In this document: piece after piece, positions 11,526 to 23,190 of the stretch
How the letters are laid out: each line of letters begins with the position of its first letter
How positions within the stretch are numbered: position 1 is the first letter of the stretch
Source of the DNA: Steinernema hermaphroditum
Lineage: Eukaryota; Nematoda; Chromadorea; Rhabditida; Steinernematidae
DNA length: 64,000 bases
Assembly: GCA_030435675.1 (NCBI GenBank)
Contig: CM059625.1
Location: 9,238,001-9,302,000 of the forward strand
Reading direction: 5' to 3'
The notes under the pieces: model-generated
Database searches by the model: none
Told to the model about the DNA's origin: nothing
The model's input: the letters and a program-made list of their open reading frames with translations, nothing else
Made by a program: the position numbers and the translations under genes

Positions 11526-14193
11526 ATGTCCTATAACCAGAAACTGTTAAGTCCTGCGGAAGCCAATGGGGTGCTCAACGGCGAAAACAGAGCAACTTTC
11601 AACAATGACGAGGATGAGGGGCGTCTTGGTTCGCGAGTGAAGTTCAGCGACGAGTCTGTTTCAATTCAAAAGGCCGACGGAGGCAATGATGTTGAAAATA
11701 CCGAAGGAGAAGAGCGTGAAGGTTGGGATAACAAGATGCAATTCGTCATGGGTGTCATCTCCTATGCCGTCGGTCTTGGAAACGTCTGGCGGTTCCCATA
11801 CCTTTGTCAGAAGAATGGCGGTGGTACGTTGAATTATGCACCTGTCTTCCTTATATTTGCTTATTTAGGTGCTTTTCTAATTCCGTACGTATTGATGATG
11901 ATTCTTGAGGGCATTCCGCTGTTCCTCATCGAACTCGGAATTGGCCAGCGGCTGCGAACTGGACCGGTCGGAGTGTGGAACGCGATCCATCCATATCTTG
12001 GAGGTATGTACTAAACTTACCGGCATTTAAACAAATTTCCTCAGGTGTTGGTGTATCGGCAGCCATTGTGTCGTTCCTTGTTGCCTTGTACTACAACGTA
12101 ATCATCACTTGGTGTTTGTATTACCTTAAACATTCCTTTACAACGGAACTTCCTTGGGCGGTTTGTTTTTCTCTGTGTGCCTTTGTAGAGAATGCAATTT
12201 TAGAGCTGTCCGACTTACGACAATGGCACAGTTGTGCGGGAATGTGCACTGTCTCGATCTCCGACTAATTACTTCTGGAACCGAAATGCGATCGACACTT
12301 CTGAGTAAGTCCTGTGATATTGTGAACATTTCAAGGGCTTTATCTCTTACATTGTAAGATTTACAGCGACTTATTTTTTCTCTTTGCAGATCCATTGGAG
12401 AATTTGGTGGATTTACGTACCACATCACCGTCAGTCTTGTAGTTGCATGGGGACTGATTTATCTTTGCGTAATGAAAGGCATCAAGAGCAGTGGAAAAGT
12501 TATGTACATTACCGCAACGTTCCCGTATTTCGTGACCACCATATTTTTGATTCGCTCTGCAATGTTGGAAGGTGCCGTCGATGGACTAATGCACATGATT
12601 ACACCTGACGTATGTTTTTTAACAAATGTGACATATCTTTGAGAAACGGTTTTTAGCTAAACAAACTTGCTGATCCCGAAGTTTGGCTTGAGGCTGCGAC
12701 GCAAATCTTCTATAGTATGGGACTGGGTTTCGGAGGTAGTGACTTTTAGAGAAGAATGACTAACTGCTTTGTTCGTTTAGGCCTGATCGCTTTTGGTTCT
12801 TACAATCCAATTAAAAACAATGTTAAACGTGACACCATTTTACTGTCAATCGCCAATCTTGTAACTTCGTTGTACACGGCCGTTGTCATCTTTTGTGTTC
12901 TCGGTTTCATGGGTCACAAGAACTACCACAACTGTTTGGATGCGTGGGTGTATTTCTTTACGCTTGATCTACAAACCTTATTTATTTTAGTGATATGGCT
13001 CAAATTTTGGACTTATATCCGGGAGAGTTCGAGAACCTGGCTGCGTTGAAGGCAAATCTTTCATACGACGATTTCCGGGCAATGCGCTCGACCGGCTTCC
13101 GTCATTCTCTTTGGCCGAAAATGGCGAATGTTTCGAAGGAGTGCGATTACTCCAAAATTATCGGAGAGGTGCTGCTGAAATCTTCACGTCTTTTTTAAAC
13201 AGCTGAGGGCTTTTAGGCTGCTGAAGGCACCGGATTGGCATTTGTTGTGTTTACGGAGGCCATTGTACAGTTTCCATTCCCTCCTATGTGGTCGCTTATG
13301 TTCTTCCTCATGCTCCTGATGCTGGGACTTGGAAGCATGTTCGGAACTCTTGAAGGTGTCATTACCTCTCTTCACGACAGCAACTTTGTACGCTTGGAGA
13401 AACCAGTGATGACCGCGATACTCTGCTCCATTGCCTGCGTCGTTGGCCTCGTCTTCACCACTCGCGCTGGACAGGTGATCGCGGTGATAATTTTTCCATA
13501 AATGTTCCTCTTGCAGTACTGGGTGTCCTTCTTCGATCAATTTGCCGGTTCGTACGCTCTTATGTGTGTGGCGTTCTTCGAAGTTTTCGCAGTCATTTAC
13601 GTCTATGGCTACCGGCGGTAATCATTCGTGTAAATTACCGTTCTCTGTAATGTCGAACTTAGGTTTTGTCGTGACATTGAGTTCATGACTGGATCGAAAC
13701 CTGGTCAATTCTGGCTTATCACTTGGCGATTCATCTCTCCTGTTATCATGCTCGTACTCTTCTTTGCCTCAGTAATTAAGTCCTTCCGGAATCCGCCACA
13801 ATATGTCGCCTATAACAGCAAGACGGTTTGGTCGTTGTTTTCATGCGTTTATCTTCAGAATTTTCTTTAGGCGCTGAACGTTAAAAGCGATTATCCCGAA
13901 TGGGCCATGTTCATTGCGTTTGGAATGATCACTCTCGCCATGGCTCCCGTTCCCTTCGTTTGGTTTGTACGGAAGTTCAAAATCTGGAAAATGGAAGGCG
14001 ATATCCCTGTGGTACGGGAGTCTATATTTTAACATTGTATAATGCCATGTTTTAGGCTTCAAAGTGTCTCGGCTCTACCCCAAGTACCACGTACATGCTC
14101 AAGTCCCAACAGTCATTCAATCGAATGACCGAATCAACCATGTCAGAGATGCAAAATGTCGGACTTAACCCAACAGAGGTAGCCTCTAAATAA
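11526..14193 (+). CDS. Sodium- and chloride-dependent neurotransmitter/amino-acid symporter (SLC6 family)
   Basis: Twelve exons (11526-12003, 12045-12160, 12204-12304, 12390-12609, 12657-12735, 12781-12943, 12991-13168, 13217-13474, 13517-13617, 13663-13825, 13871-14011, 14056-14193) sum to 712 codons, about 711 residues. A polar N-tail of about 75 residues precedes TM1, which has the sodium-site signature [20 protein letters not shown]3 begins [16 protein letters not shown], which resembles the SLC6A15-20 neutral amino-acid branch and nematode SNF proteins more than GABA or dopamine carriers. The large extracellular loop has a Cys pair (SCPTYDNGT, then RECA) with an N-glycosylation site. TM10-12 follow with [14 protein letters not shown]. 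The protein would drive solute uptake across the plasma membrane using Na+ and Cl-. An alternative 3' exon is possible: GAG at 14179 is followed by a GTAGCC donor, and 14306-14374 is an in-phase 23-codon exon with a GTGAGT donor. Confidence 0.93.
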
Positions 14194-15435
14194 TTGCTGT
14201 TATGTAATGTAGCTATATATACGTATTTGTTTGCCTAGTTGTTGTATTCTGAAACCTTTAATCGCCTTTTCTCTCTTTGTCTTAACATTTGCTCAAACTG
14301 CATAGTTCATGCCATCACTAGTTGTTTCCAATGAGTCTGCGCTCCCATTTTCTGCTCTTTATTCGATCGATGTGGTGAGTCTTGTTGACTTCACATCACA
14401 TACCAATTCCCCGATCAACACTAGATATTGGGTACTTCATGATTGTGATTTCTTGTTGAGTTTTTATGCTATAGGATTAATCTCGGTCGGGTTGAGAACT
14501 TTTAATTGTGCAAGACTGATTTACTGAACCTCTCATGTTTAAAAACGGACGATTTCCAATATTGGGAAACCGTTTCCCCAATTTTTTTGTCATGCATTGC
14601 CCACTCGTGGTAATAGCCTCTCACCGCCCTCACTCTTTTGCCTTGACGAAACTTCCTGTTCAAAAATGTACATACTACCCTCTACGTAAATGTGCCCCAT
14701 ATATATTTGAAATACTTGTTTGCTCAATATCCCTACACTTCTATCGTTGTTTAGCGGTGTCTGTCATTATGCAAGTTCAGGTTGCCATGCATCAAATTAT
14801 GTGCCCTATCGTGAACGATTACCGTATATCCGGTGGCTCAATTTACTGTTTCCTAGTAGTATGCTGCAGATGCTGTAAATAAATTCTAAGCTGTCTGTTA
14901 CATTCCATCAATTAAATGCTATTTATTTAAGTACTGCTCCCCAACTGCTAGCGATTTCTGCGGAGTCTAACGGTTCTAACAATACTATTCCGTCAACCAA
15001 TGGTTTTACATTTTTAAACTATCTGGAAGAAGCAAAGCTTTGATTGAAAAATTTTGGAGAAATTGTCGGCGTCATTTTGACAGGTGTTGCTTGGTTTGCT
15101 GCACGGTGGGTAGTTTGAGCGACATTTGTCGTCGTTCGAGGCAGAACAAAGCAGCAGAAGCAGCACCAGACAGCTAATTCACGCTCTGGGAGTTCGAATT
15201 CACGCTCTGGGACCTCGGGCAGCAGCAACGGCGTTGCCTGGTTAGTTGAACGATTTAGTGCATTTGGTGCAGTACGCCGATTTATTACACTCAAGTAAAT
15301 CGGATCGAGACCGCGAACGATTTAGTACATTTAGCACACTACAGTATTTCCGTTTGGTATATTCAGGCAAATCGCATTGGGTCCAGTGAGTGATTTAGTA
15401 CAGTATGACCGCCGTAAAATCTTCTGTGGTTCCTG
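14194..15435. other. Intergenic, 3' flank of SLC6 gene and repeat edges
   Basis: Contains the possible alternative SLC6 3' exon (14306-14374). From about 15225 it carries repeat sequence (GTTGAACGATTTAGT and variants) that recurs near 15315 and at 35368. No gene is supported. Confidence 0.45.
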
Positions 15436-15655
15436 CCACGAAAAGTGTGCTTTTAGGAAACGTCGCACGTGTTTCGCCATTGAGATTGTTTCGGAAGAGT
15501 GAACCATGATTTTGAAGAGAAGAACTTGCTTGTTCGAATGAGCCCTAGACTGTGCAATTTGGTGGCGTTTATGTGGAGTTATTAAGTGATTAATATTTTA
15601 TTATCATCTAATGTGACCTGAGGCGTCTTTTGCGCTTGAACATGCTTATGAGTTG
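15436..15655 (+). repeat. Dispersed repeat, copy 1 (inverted copy near 29505-29780)
   Basis: The sequence starting CCACGAAAAGTGTGCTTTTA and ending near the GTGACCTGAGGCGTC segment reappears in reverse complement at 29.5-29.8 kb with many substitutions and small gaps. Shared blocks include AGGAAACGTCGCACG and TTTCGCCATTGA. I see no coding capacity; it is probably a decayed non-autonomous transposon. Confidence 0.6.
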
Positions 15656-15793
15656 ATGAGCAGCAGCGCGCTGCGCTTGCACCAACTCCGTATTCAGGCT
15701 AATTACTTATGTATGAAAATGAGTCAACTCTTCATTCACTTCATCCACAAGAGTCAGCTCCATCTTTAAGCCGACTACACCGGTTCAAAGCCT

Positions 15794-15893
15794 TCAAAAG
15801 ATGGACTCTTCATTCCACTTCTTTTCTCGGACTTCTGCAAAGCCTTCAAAAGATGCACTCTTCATTCCACTTCTTTTCTCGGACTTCTGCACT
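15794..15893. repeat. Two-copy 50-bp tandem repeat
   Basis: The unit containing TTCATTCCACTTCTTTTCTC is repeated twice in direct orientation with a single substitution (ATGGACTC versus ATGCACTC). No function is seen. Confidence 0.7.
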
Positions 15894-15988
15894 TCTCTAT
15901 AACGAACACATTGAGCTGCAGTATTGCGCTGCAAGTTAGTGCGGGAAGAACGAGTGATCTCGCTGAAGCAAGCCGTGATTTCGCTGAT

Positions 15989-16082
15989 GTTGATAATTTA
16001 CCTCAGACATCTACGGTATTAATCCGTAGATCTCTGAGGTACTCGTCGCGAAGTTGCGAAGCACAGCAGCACGGTAAATTAT
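15989..16082. repeat. Imperfect inverted repeat (hairpin)
   Basis: GATAATTTACC near 15989 is mirrored by GGTAAATTATC near 16072. A second, inner arm pair, CCTCAGA...TCTGAGG, flanks ATCTACGGATTAATCCGTAGAT-like sequence. This would fold into a long hairpin and could be a miniature transposon or a structured RNA. Confidence 0.5.
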
Positions 16083-16269
16083 CAGAGCACCTCCATTCAT
16101 CTTGCCAAATTGAAAAAGCCCGAATAAACGATGAACCTGCTTGCAGAAACTGCCAAAATCCATTACGGTCGACCATTCACTATTGTAGAATTCCGCGAAG
16201 ATTGGTAACATTCAGCCAATCTGTTGCTCATTCTACGCGCGAGACGCGGCTGAACAAAAGTTCGCCTCA

Positions 16270-17536
16270 CAAGGGAAGTGTCAAACATGGCCCCCGCCGA
16301 TTTGGCTGAAACTTTGCGTATTAATAGGTCTTGCCAAGAGTAGTAACCGCGCAAAAAATCAGCGGCCCATACCGGGTAGATTTCGAGAAAAATGTACTTT
16401 TAAATTTGCTATTGTGGTTATGTTGTTCTAATGCAGGCATATTGAGAACGTATAGGTGGTCGAGGGGTAACACTTCAGAACCGCGTATTTTCGGTTCCGG
16501 GTTCGAATCCCAGTGCAAACAGTTCCTTTTATCTTTCCTTTCCTTGTTTCTCTGGGTGTAAATTTCACGTTAGCACAGTTCTCCTGATTCGAAAATGCGT
16601 TATTGTTGAAATGCAAAATCTTTTTGAAATGCAAGGATTACAGATGACCAAATCGCAACACTGAAATCCACAGCGCTACAGAAAGTGACCAAACATGAAG
16701 GCATTGTGTCCTAAGCACGTTCTCAAAATATTAGCGGCCGTCGGTTACACTGGGACTAAAACTAGCATCAAGATGATCAACTTTACGTAAAAACGTATAA
16801 TAGTACGACAACGACGGTGAATCGACCGTGTCTCAATAGTTCAGTGGTAACAGTCTTGCCTGACAGGCGGTACACCCGGGTTCGATTCCCGTCAGGAGTC
16901 GTGATTTTCCATTCATTTTATCATTTGTATCTAACTGCCTTTTACTGCATTTCGTCGCAAAAAAAAGAGAAAATCACGAATCAATTTTTTCGTATCCATA
17001 TATCATGTCTTTATGCCAACTATAAGAATCATTTTGAGACTAGTTTTATCCATCATGTTATCGACGACGTCTAATAATTTGAGAAAGTGATCAGGACACC
17101 GAGGACATTGAGATACACCACATCTTGATGTTTGGTCGCTTTCTGTAGCGCTGTGGATTTCAGTGCTGCGATTTGGACATCTGTCAGCTTTGCATTTCAA
17201 GAATAACACATTTTCGAATTGGGAGAACTGTGCTAACGTGAAATTTACACCCAGAGAAACAAGGAAAGGAAAGATAAAAGGAACTGTTTCCACTGGGATT
17301 CGAACCCGGAACCAAAAATACGTGATTCCGAAGTGGTACCACTCGACCACCTGTACGCTTTCAATGCGCCAGCATTAGAACAACATAACCACAATAGCAA
17401 ATTTAAAAGTACATTTTTCTCGAAATCTACCCGGTATGGGCCGCTGATTTTTTGCGCGGTTACTACTCTTGGCAAGACCTATTAGTACGCAAAGTTTCAG
17501 CCAAATCGGCGGGGGCCATGTTTGACACTTCCCTTG
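16270..17536. mobile_element. Non-autonomous inverted-repeat element with tRNA-like modules (CAAGGGA family, copy 1)
   Basis: The element starts CAAGGGAAGTGTCAAACATG and ends with the reverse complement. It is flanked on both sides by TCA (16267-16269 and 17537-17539), a 3-bp TNA target duplication. The terminal arms are long: 16270 to about 16640 and about 17160 to 17536. Each arm contains a tRNA-like module (16447-16515 plus; about 17289-17360 minus) with a TGGTCGAGGGG A-box and, in the left arm, a perfect GGTTCGAATCC B-box. There is no transposase frame, so the element must be mobilised in trans. A 3-bp TNA duplication suggests a PIF/Harbinger-like enzyme, but that is inference. Confidence 0.75.
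16829..16902 (+). repeat. Degenerate tRNA-like sequence in the centre of the element
   Basis: It has a tRNA-like order: TAGTTCAGTGG (A-box-like), an arm around CTGACAG, then GGTTCGATTCC (B-box, perfect consensus). The acceptor stem has several mismatches and the anticodon stem is weak. I therefore call it a tRNA-derived or tRNA-like module, not a working tRNA gene. The loop would present GAC if it were one. Confidence 0.45.
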
Positions 17537-17658
17537 TCAGGGGTGGGCAAAGGTCGCTCTTGGAGCGACGGCATGATCAGTCAGGGATATCGTTGCGGGA
17601 GCACTTGGGGGCAATTGCTCGTTGTTTTGACCACTTTTACGGTGGTACGACATTTCAG

Positions 17659-17725
17659 TAACCGACATTACAGTAACCGACTTTTCAGTAACCGACATTA
17701 CAGTAACCGACATTTCAGTAACCGT
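17659..17725 (+). repeat. Short 14-15-bp tandem repeat (CAGTAACCGACATT variants)
   Basis: Five consecutive units of the type CAGTAACCGACATTA or CAGTAACCGACTTTT lie in the 5' leader of the MULE element, upstream of the transposase. Subterminal repeats of this sort are often transposase-binding sites in DNA transposons; here that is inference. Confidence 0.65.
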
Positions 17726-17936
17726 TTGTTTGTTGTTCACTGGTTGGGAAATAAATGATTTGTTCGTTGATTTGTGTCCCTACATTCTACTGTGTCTGAG
17801 GAAAAAAATCATTCTGCTCTGGATTTTGATGATTCGGCACTTGAGTCTTTAGAGAGTGTAGTGTTTGCTGGGTGCCGTAGTATGTAGGACGTCAGTTGCG
17901 TAGAGGATTCTTCGTGCTTATCTCCTCGTTACAGAC

Positions 17937-19528
17937 ATGAACACCAATCGTGGGAAATCTCTTGTAGTCATTGAAGGGAAGGAGATGATAACGCATATGA
18001 AATCTAAGAATGGGCAGAAGCAGTACTGGCGCTGCTCAAAATACGCGGATGGCTGTAAAGCTCGCCGAACTTCAGAAATCGGAAGTGAGCAAATTAGTAT
18101 GACACAGGAGCACTCCTGTACAGTTGGGACAGCTGATATTGAAAAGAGAACAGTGAAGAAGGAGATGAAAATTAAGGCGAGGACGAACGCCCGAGAACCG
18201 ACAAGAAATCTCGTCTACGAGGCCTGTGGAAGTCTGCCTAACGAAGTCAGCGTACAGTAAGCATTTAGTCCCTTTCGTTTCTCCTCTCCTCTAGCTCCCC
18301 TCTTTCCCTCCAGCTTCCCTCTTTCCCTCCAGCTTCCCTCTTTCCCTCCAGCTCCACCTCCATCTCCACATTCTAAACGCACACATTTAGAACAACGAGC
18401 AAGGATCTGTCCAACCTTGCTCGCATGGTACAACGACAGCGAGAAATTCCTGGACGGGCAGGTGTCGATACCAACGCACTCTATCAAATAGAGTTTAATG
18501 ATTTCTTCTCGTCTCTTGGAAATCATTCAGAAGAGAGATTTCTTTTATGGGACAGCCGTGAAGACGATAGCGAGGATGTAGTTATATTCATCTTTGCTAC
18601 GGATGCCGGCCTCGACCGATTACGCCAGTTCCCTCACTGAAGCGGCGATGGCCAATTTGACTGCGTGCCGTCGAAGATGCTACAAATCTATACAATTGGT
18701 GTAGTGATCAATACGCACATAATCCCGAGTGTCTTCGCTCAAATGGCAAACAAGACCGAAGACAGTTACGCAAAAGTCTTTGAGAAGATTGCGGATCGGA
18801 TGAACGGGCGCCAGCCTCGTTCATTCATGAGCGACTACGAGCTGGCGGCTCGGAACGCGGTTCAAGCACGCTTTCCCGACGTCCAGCTTAAGGGATGTCT
18901 GTTTCATCTCGGACAAAGTGTGTACCGCTACGTCTCGAAGAAAGGCTACGTGAGCTTCTACAACCAAGTGGACTCCGAATTCCGCAAACTAATCCGCTCA
19001 TTAATCGCGCTCTCTCTTCTACCTCTGAATACGGTAGAAGAAGGATTCCAAGAGCTTACGTCACGGATTTCTGACTTGCCTCCAGCCGAACGAGATGCTG
19101 CCTTCGCAGTCTTCGCCTACTTCGAAACGACTTATGTATCGCGATTCAACAGGCAAGGCCCTATGCCCCCAAGATTCCCCATGGACACGTGGAACAGTCA
19201 CGAAGCAGTTGTGAATGACTTGCCACGAACAAACAACGCGTTAGAAGGCTTCCACCATGCTTTCAAGTCCAATTTTGCCAACTCGAAGCCGAATTTGTCG
19301 AAGGTGCTTGTAGCCCTACAAGAAGAGGAAGTCCGCGCCCAAGCTCGCCTTCGCCCTCATCTTCTGGACCCCTCTCAAGAAATCCTGGCCTTTCGGAGAA
19401 AGAAGACTTACTCCGACAACGATCGCCACATTAAAGCACTTGTGGACCTGTTTGACCTTTTGCAGCCGCACGAACGTGATTTCATTCATCACCTATTTGC
19501 ATTGCAATACCGCCTAGGCTCTTTTTAA
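17937..19528 (+). pseudogene. FLYWCH-MULE transposase, interrupted by one in-frame TGA
   Basis: The N-terminal part (17937-18257) carries a FLYWCH zinc finger: KNGQKQYWRCSKY, then CKARR, then the Cys/His pair in QEHSCT. A CT-rich intron (about 18258 to 18389, GTAAGC...TTTAG) joins in phase to a linker. The MULE domain follows with all three catalytic acidic positions: D in SGDGQFD, D/E in SDYELAARNAV, and E in TNNALEGFHHAF. The zinc-like GCLFH motif lies after the second Asp. A single TGA (18638-18640), just before SGDGQF, is in frame with sequence on both sides and is the only break seen. FLYWCH-MULE fusions are known in nematode MULEs. The element looks recently inactivated. Confidence 0.8.
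18280..18360. repeat. CT-rich minisatellite in the transposase intron
   Basis: Three direct units of about 19 bp (CTTCCCTCTTTCCCTCCAG and variants) lie inside the probable intron of the transposase gene. They probably arose by slippage. Confidence 0.65.
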
Positions 19529-19989
19529 CACTTTTCGACTTTTACTCAATTTCGGGCCAACGGGCACACCAAACGGTGCATACAGTCTTGTAGAGGACTC
19601 CATGGCGAACAAGACTGGGTAGGGTCATGTATTCACGGTGAAGAAACGGTGAATGTATTCTTGTAGAGCACACAAATGAGTACAAGAATATATGGGGTTA
19701 TACATCCCTCAGTGTATGGGAAGTGCCCTAAAATGAGGTCCAAACATTTGACATTTGAATCTCGAAATCAGCTTTTTCAAGTCAGCTTCGTATTTAAGAC
19801 ACATAGTCAGCTGATAGTGAATTTTCCTCCTCTACAAGATGCTGAAGAAAAAATTCCCGATCGTCATTATAAAAATTTAACAAACGCGGCTGAGATGGGA
19901 CTACAAATAAGTGGTCCCACCACGATTTCCCTGCGGCGCAAGTGCCCTGAACCTGTACTCCGTCATCGGATACGTTGATAAACGAAGCC

Positions 19990-20349
19990 ATTTCTCTTGT
20001 CGTCTGCGCTTACATCGCACCGCTCCGCGCAGACGGTCGACTCCGAATGGTAGCCGACCCCCCCAAGTTGGAGCGACCTATCGCCCACCCCTGGTTCGCC
20101 TTTGTTTGGATTTCTCTTGTCGTCTGCGCTTACATCGCACCGCTCCGCGCAGACGGTCGACTCCGAATGGTAGCCGACCCCCCCAAGTTGGAGCGACCTA
20201 TCGCCCACCCCTGGTTCGCCTTTGTTTGGATTTCTCTTGTCGTCTGCGCTTACATCGCACCGCTCCGCGCAGACGGTCGGCTCCGAACGGTAGCCGACCC
20301 CCCCCAAGTTGGAGCGACCTATCGCCCACCCCTGGTTCGCCTTTGTTTG
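19990..20349. repeat. Three-copy 120-bp tandem repeat containing the MULE terminal motif
   Basis: Three nearly identical direct units of 120 bp, each running from TTTCTCTTGTCGTCTGCGC to CCTTTGTTTGGA. Only two or three substitutions and one inserted C distinguish the third. Each unit ends in the same GAGCGACCTATCGCCCACCC motif that matches the left end of the transposon. Units lie at about 19990-20109, 20110-20229 and 20230-20349. Several open frames cross this array because the unit length is a multiple of three. Confidence 0.85.
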
Positions 20350-20559
20350 GATTTAGTAAAGAAAAACACGCCACGGACGCACTGCTGCACGAAAAGCACG
20401 AATGCGCCCTGAAAGCTCAATAGCGCAGCATACACCCGAAAACCCTCACCATGAAAACCTATTTATTGCGGGAGATTTCATTCTATGAGCAGCATCGATA
20501 GAACCTTTGATTCCAAATGATCGAATTAGAAATGTCAATTCACAGTGAATGACAGGTGG

Positions 20560-23190
20560 TCATTCCGCACACAATTCTGCCAGTTCGTAAAACTTGTTTG
20601 CTAATTTGCCCTTCATAGCTTCCATGGCGGCCTCAGCTGCTTGGTTGTAGAGATCATAAGCTTTCGATAAGTCTTGATCCAATCCGTATCCTCCTTCCCG
20701 GTGCATGTCAGCGATCTTTTTAAGAATCAGGTATCGTGGACGTTCGTAAATTTCTGAGCTTGACATAGCAGCATGCTCAAACGTCGTATTTGTTTCTTCA
20801 GGATCATCGAAACCCAAAACTTTTTCGAAATATTCGATTGCTTTCGGCCAATCCGCGGTTCTAGATCGTGCTTATGAGTAAAGGTGAACATCAAAAAGCA
20901 AGCATACCCATTCTCTCCAGTCCCGTTTCCAGTTTCATAGCCTTCAGCAACAAATAACATAGCGCTTCTATCTCCCAACTCGGCAGCCGTTATCATTAGA
21001 TCGAATGCAATAGCATCACGGTCTTCCTTTTTGCTGTCGTCAGTCGCCGGCCCAGCCATACAACTTTTCCTGTCCTCCCATGTTATATCCTTTAAGAGAT
21101 CGTGGGGTGTACCTACAATAATCTACTAGGTAATCCCCAAGTCAGAAAAGCACCCATATGAACATACAAATAACAACATATAAAAACGCACCATATGCCA
21201 TCTGAGCAACCGTCATTACAGCCTCCAGTACACCACACTTCTGAGCTGCGTCCAAATGAAACAGAGCTGATTTGTAGTCATAATCCACGTGAGCTTCTTT
21301 CTGAGGTTTATCCGCGGCACTGGTGCCTGTGAGGTCCATAAATATGTTCTCTTTATTCTCACCTCCGCCGAGATCGTCAGTTAAAAAACGACCCAATTCG
21401 TGATATCTAGCGATGTCGAGATGAATCTAAAAATAGAAGGTGAAACACATATGTATCTTGATCTGTCTTCATACTTGTCCCAAAATAGAGGATGCGTGAT
21501 TACTCCTTGACATGCTTTGAAGATGATCCATTTCTTCCTGCGACAGCAAACCAGCGGGTCTCGATTGCTTTCGAGCTTCAATCCAAAACTCTTCTCGCTC
21601 CGTTTCCTAAGCAAATATACATGCTCACGCAATAAAAAGAAAAACTTACCCTTGTGTTCCGAGCGCTGCAAAGAGAGCTGCTAGCACTGTTCCAACGGAC
21701 ACGGCGACGAACAAGTTCACACTTAAAAATGGAAGATTATCAAGAGAAGCAACGACCACGTACCCGCTCTTCGGATTCACCGTCATTCATCTGCTCGTGA
21801 TAATCCTCATAATCGACCGCTTCCGAATTTTCGGAAATATTGCACGGAACGCAGTGGTCACAAGTACAATTATCGTTGTTCTCACATTCACTTTCTTCCA
21901 AGTTAAAACCTCAAATAGAAATATTTGGTTGCATTAATTACGGCCAATGTTTACTTGAACGAGAATAGCGACTGCACATGGACACCGTTCGATGTCGCAA
22001 TTGTTCCATCGCATTCTCATCATCGTCAGTAACCAGCGGTTCGCAGGCATCCAATGAGGAATGTGTAAGAGCGGAAAATTTGGTACTCGGATCCGTCTAA
22101 AAAACTCATTCCAATGATATTTGTACGATAATGCGTATCCAACCATTATTCCGACATGGCCTTCATCACGGAGCTTAACTTCGTCATCGAACAAATCAAA
22201 TTCAGTCAGGCACATTGAAGTACAAATATCATTACACTTGTGCGAAAAGAAAAACAGTGCCATTCCACGTGTTCCTAAGTTGCCATCACCGTATCCTGTT
22301 CCACTACATGTATGAATCTGAGGATCCGTATAAAGGTCCCCAACACCTTGAATATCGACAACAATCATTTGATGTCCACTTCTTTCAAAAGTGAAATGAC
22401 TGAACGCCTAAAAGAAATATCTTCATTTACTCAGCCAGTTGATGATGCATCTACTTGAGGCGTTTGTCGGCAAACTTCGGAGACGAACCCGGAATTTGAA
22501 TTATATTTGATGTAACTTCCTTCAATAAAGTGTTCAAGATGGAACAACGGCTTTCCTGGCTCGTCCACAAACTCAAGAACACACATTTGTACGATATCGA
22601 TCTAAACAAGACAAATGCGTCAACAAAAACAAAACCTGCCTTAAAAACAATAGCATACTTTCTTCGGAGGGTTATGTCTATTGTACTCCTCGGCCCATAA
22701 TTTGCTATCCATCTGCAGCTTCACGTCTTCAAATAGCACATTTCGGTCCACATCCTGTATGTACTTTTTCGCAACGTAGTTCTGTGCATGCAGCCAGTTC
22801 GGATCACCTGAGAATTTCGACAGTTTTTTCAATCTGTAGCATTCTCTCATAGCTCCATTGGCAAACGGCTAAAATGCCGGTTAAACAGTTAAAATTCAGT
22901 TATAAGTTCACCTCGGGGTGCATTTTTACTTCAACTTCATCTTCAGTCCACTTCTTTTTAATTGCTGAATACCGGTGTCGAACACACTTCTTTACTGGAA
23001 GCTCATGAATTTTAAACCGCATCCAAGGATCCTTGAACGACTCGCGCACTGATCGACGAGCAGCATTTCTCCACGTTTCCATTAGTGACTTGATCCGATG
23101 TTTTGTATCAGTTTCTTCTTCAAGATTAGTCGGTATATTGGAACTTTCACTCTCGGCAAACTCGGACTCCTCGTCGATCGGCACGGTCAT
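20560..23190 (-). CDS. efk-1: Eukaryotic elongation factor 2 kinase (alpha-kinase)
   Basis: Eleven exons (23190-22912, 22868-22659, 22601-22455, 22407-22144, 22096-21955, 21909-21764, 21721-21650, 21606-21475, 21426-21192, 21112-20908, 20860-20560) sum to 711 codons, about the length of the family. The alpha-kinase domain starts near residue 45 (SVRESFKDPWMRFKIHELPV). It contains the MIVVDIQGVGDLYTDPQIHT and GYGDGNLG signatures and the zinc-binding H.CN.IC region (SHKCNDICTSM). An acidic, Ser-rich linker follows. The C-terminal half has Sel1-like helical repeats (ALFHLDAAQKCG, LGDRSAML, EAAMEAMKGKLAN) that recruit eEF2. The enzyme is a Ca2+/calmodulin-dependent kinase that phosphorylates eEF2 and slows elongation; nematode EFK-1 acts in starvation and stress responses. 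A scrambled partial copy lies at 31.2-32.6 kb. Confidence 0.95.

Larger units (their letters stand above)
17538..20334 (+). mobile_element. Mutator-like (MULE) DNA transposon with FLYWCH-MULE transposase
   Basis: The left end starts CAGGGGTGGGCAAAGGTCGC and the right end is its near-exact reverse complement at 20312-20334, one 2-bp difference aside. The right end is unusual: the terminal motif also occurs at 20071-20093 and 20191-20213, because it is part of a three-copy 120-bp tandem repeat. The element abuts the 3' target duplication of the preceding inverted-repeat element, and no clear flanking duplication of 8-11 bp is visible. The transposase frame lies at 17937-19528. Confidence 0.75.

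Noticed and set aside
16829..16902. Functional tRNA gene
   Set aside because: Acceptor and anticodon stems have several mismatches; only the internal promoter-like boxes are good.
18638..18640. TGA as selenocysteine or programmed readthrough in the transposase
   Set aside because: No SECIS-like structure is evident and the position is not a known Sec site in MULEs; simple inactivation is more economical.
19990..20349. Possible CRISPR-like array
   Set aside because: The repeats are contiguous 120-bp units without unique spacers, in a nematode nuclear genome, and they contain a transposon end.
19911..20423. Long overlapping open frames on both strands of the 20-kb region
   Set aside because: They arise from a 120-bp tandem repeat whose length is a multiple of three; no domain and identical repeated peptide.
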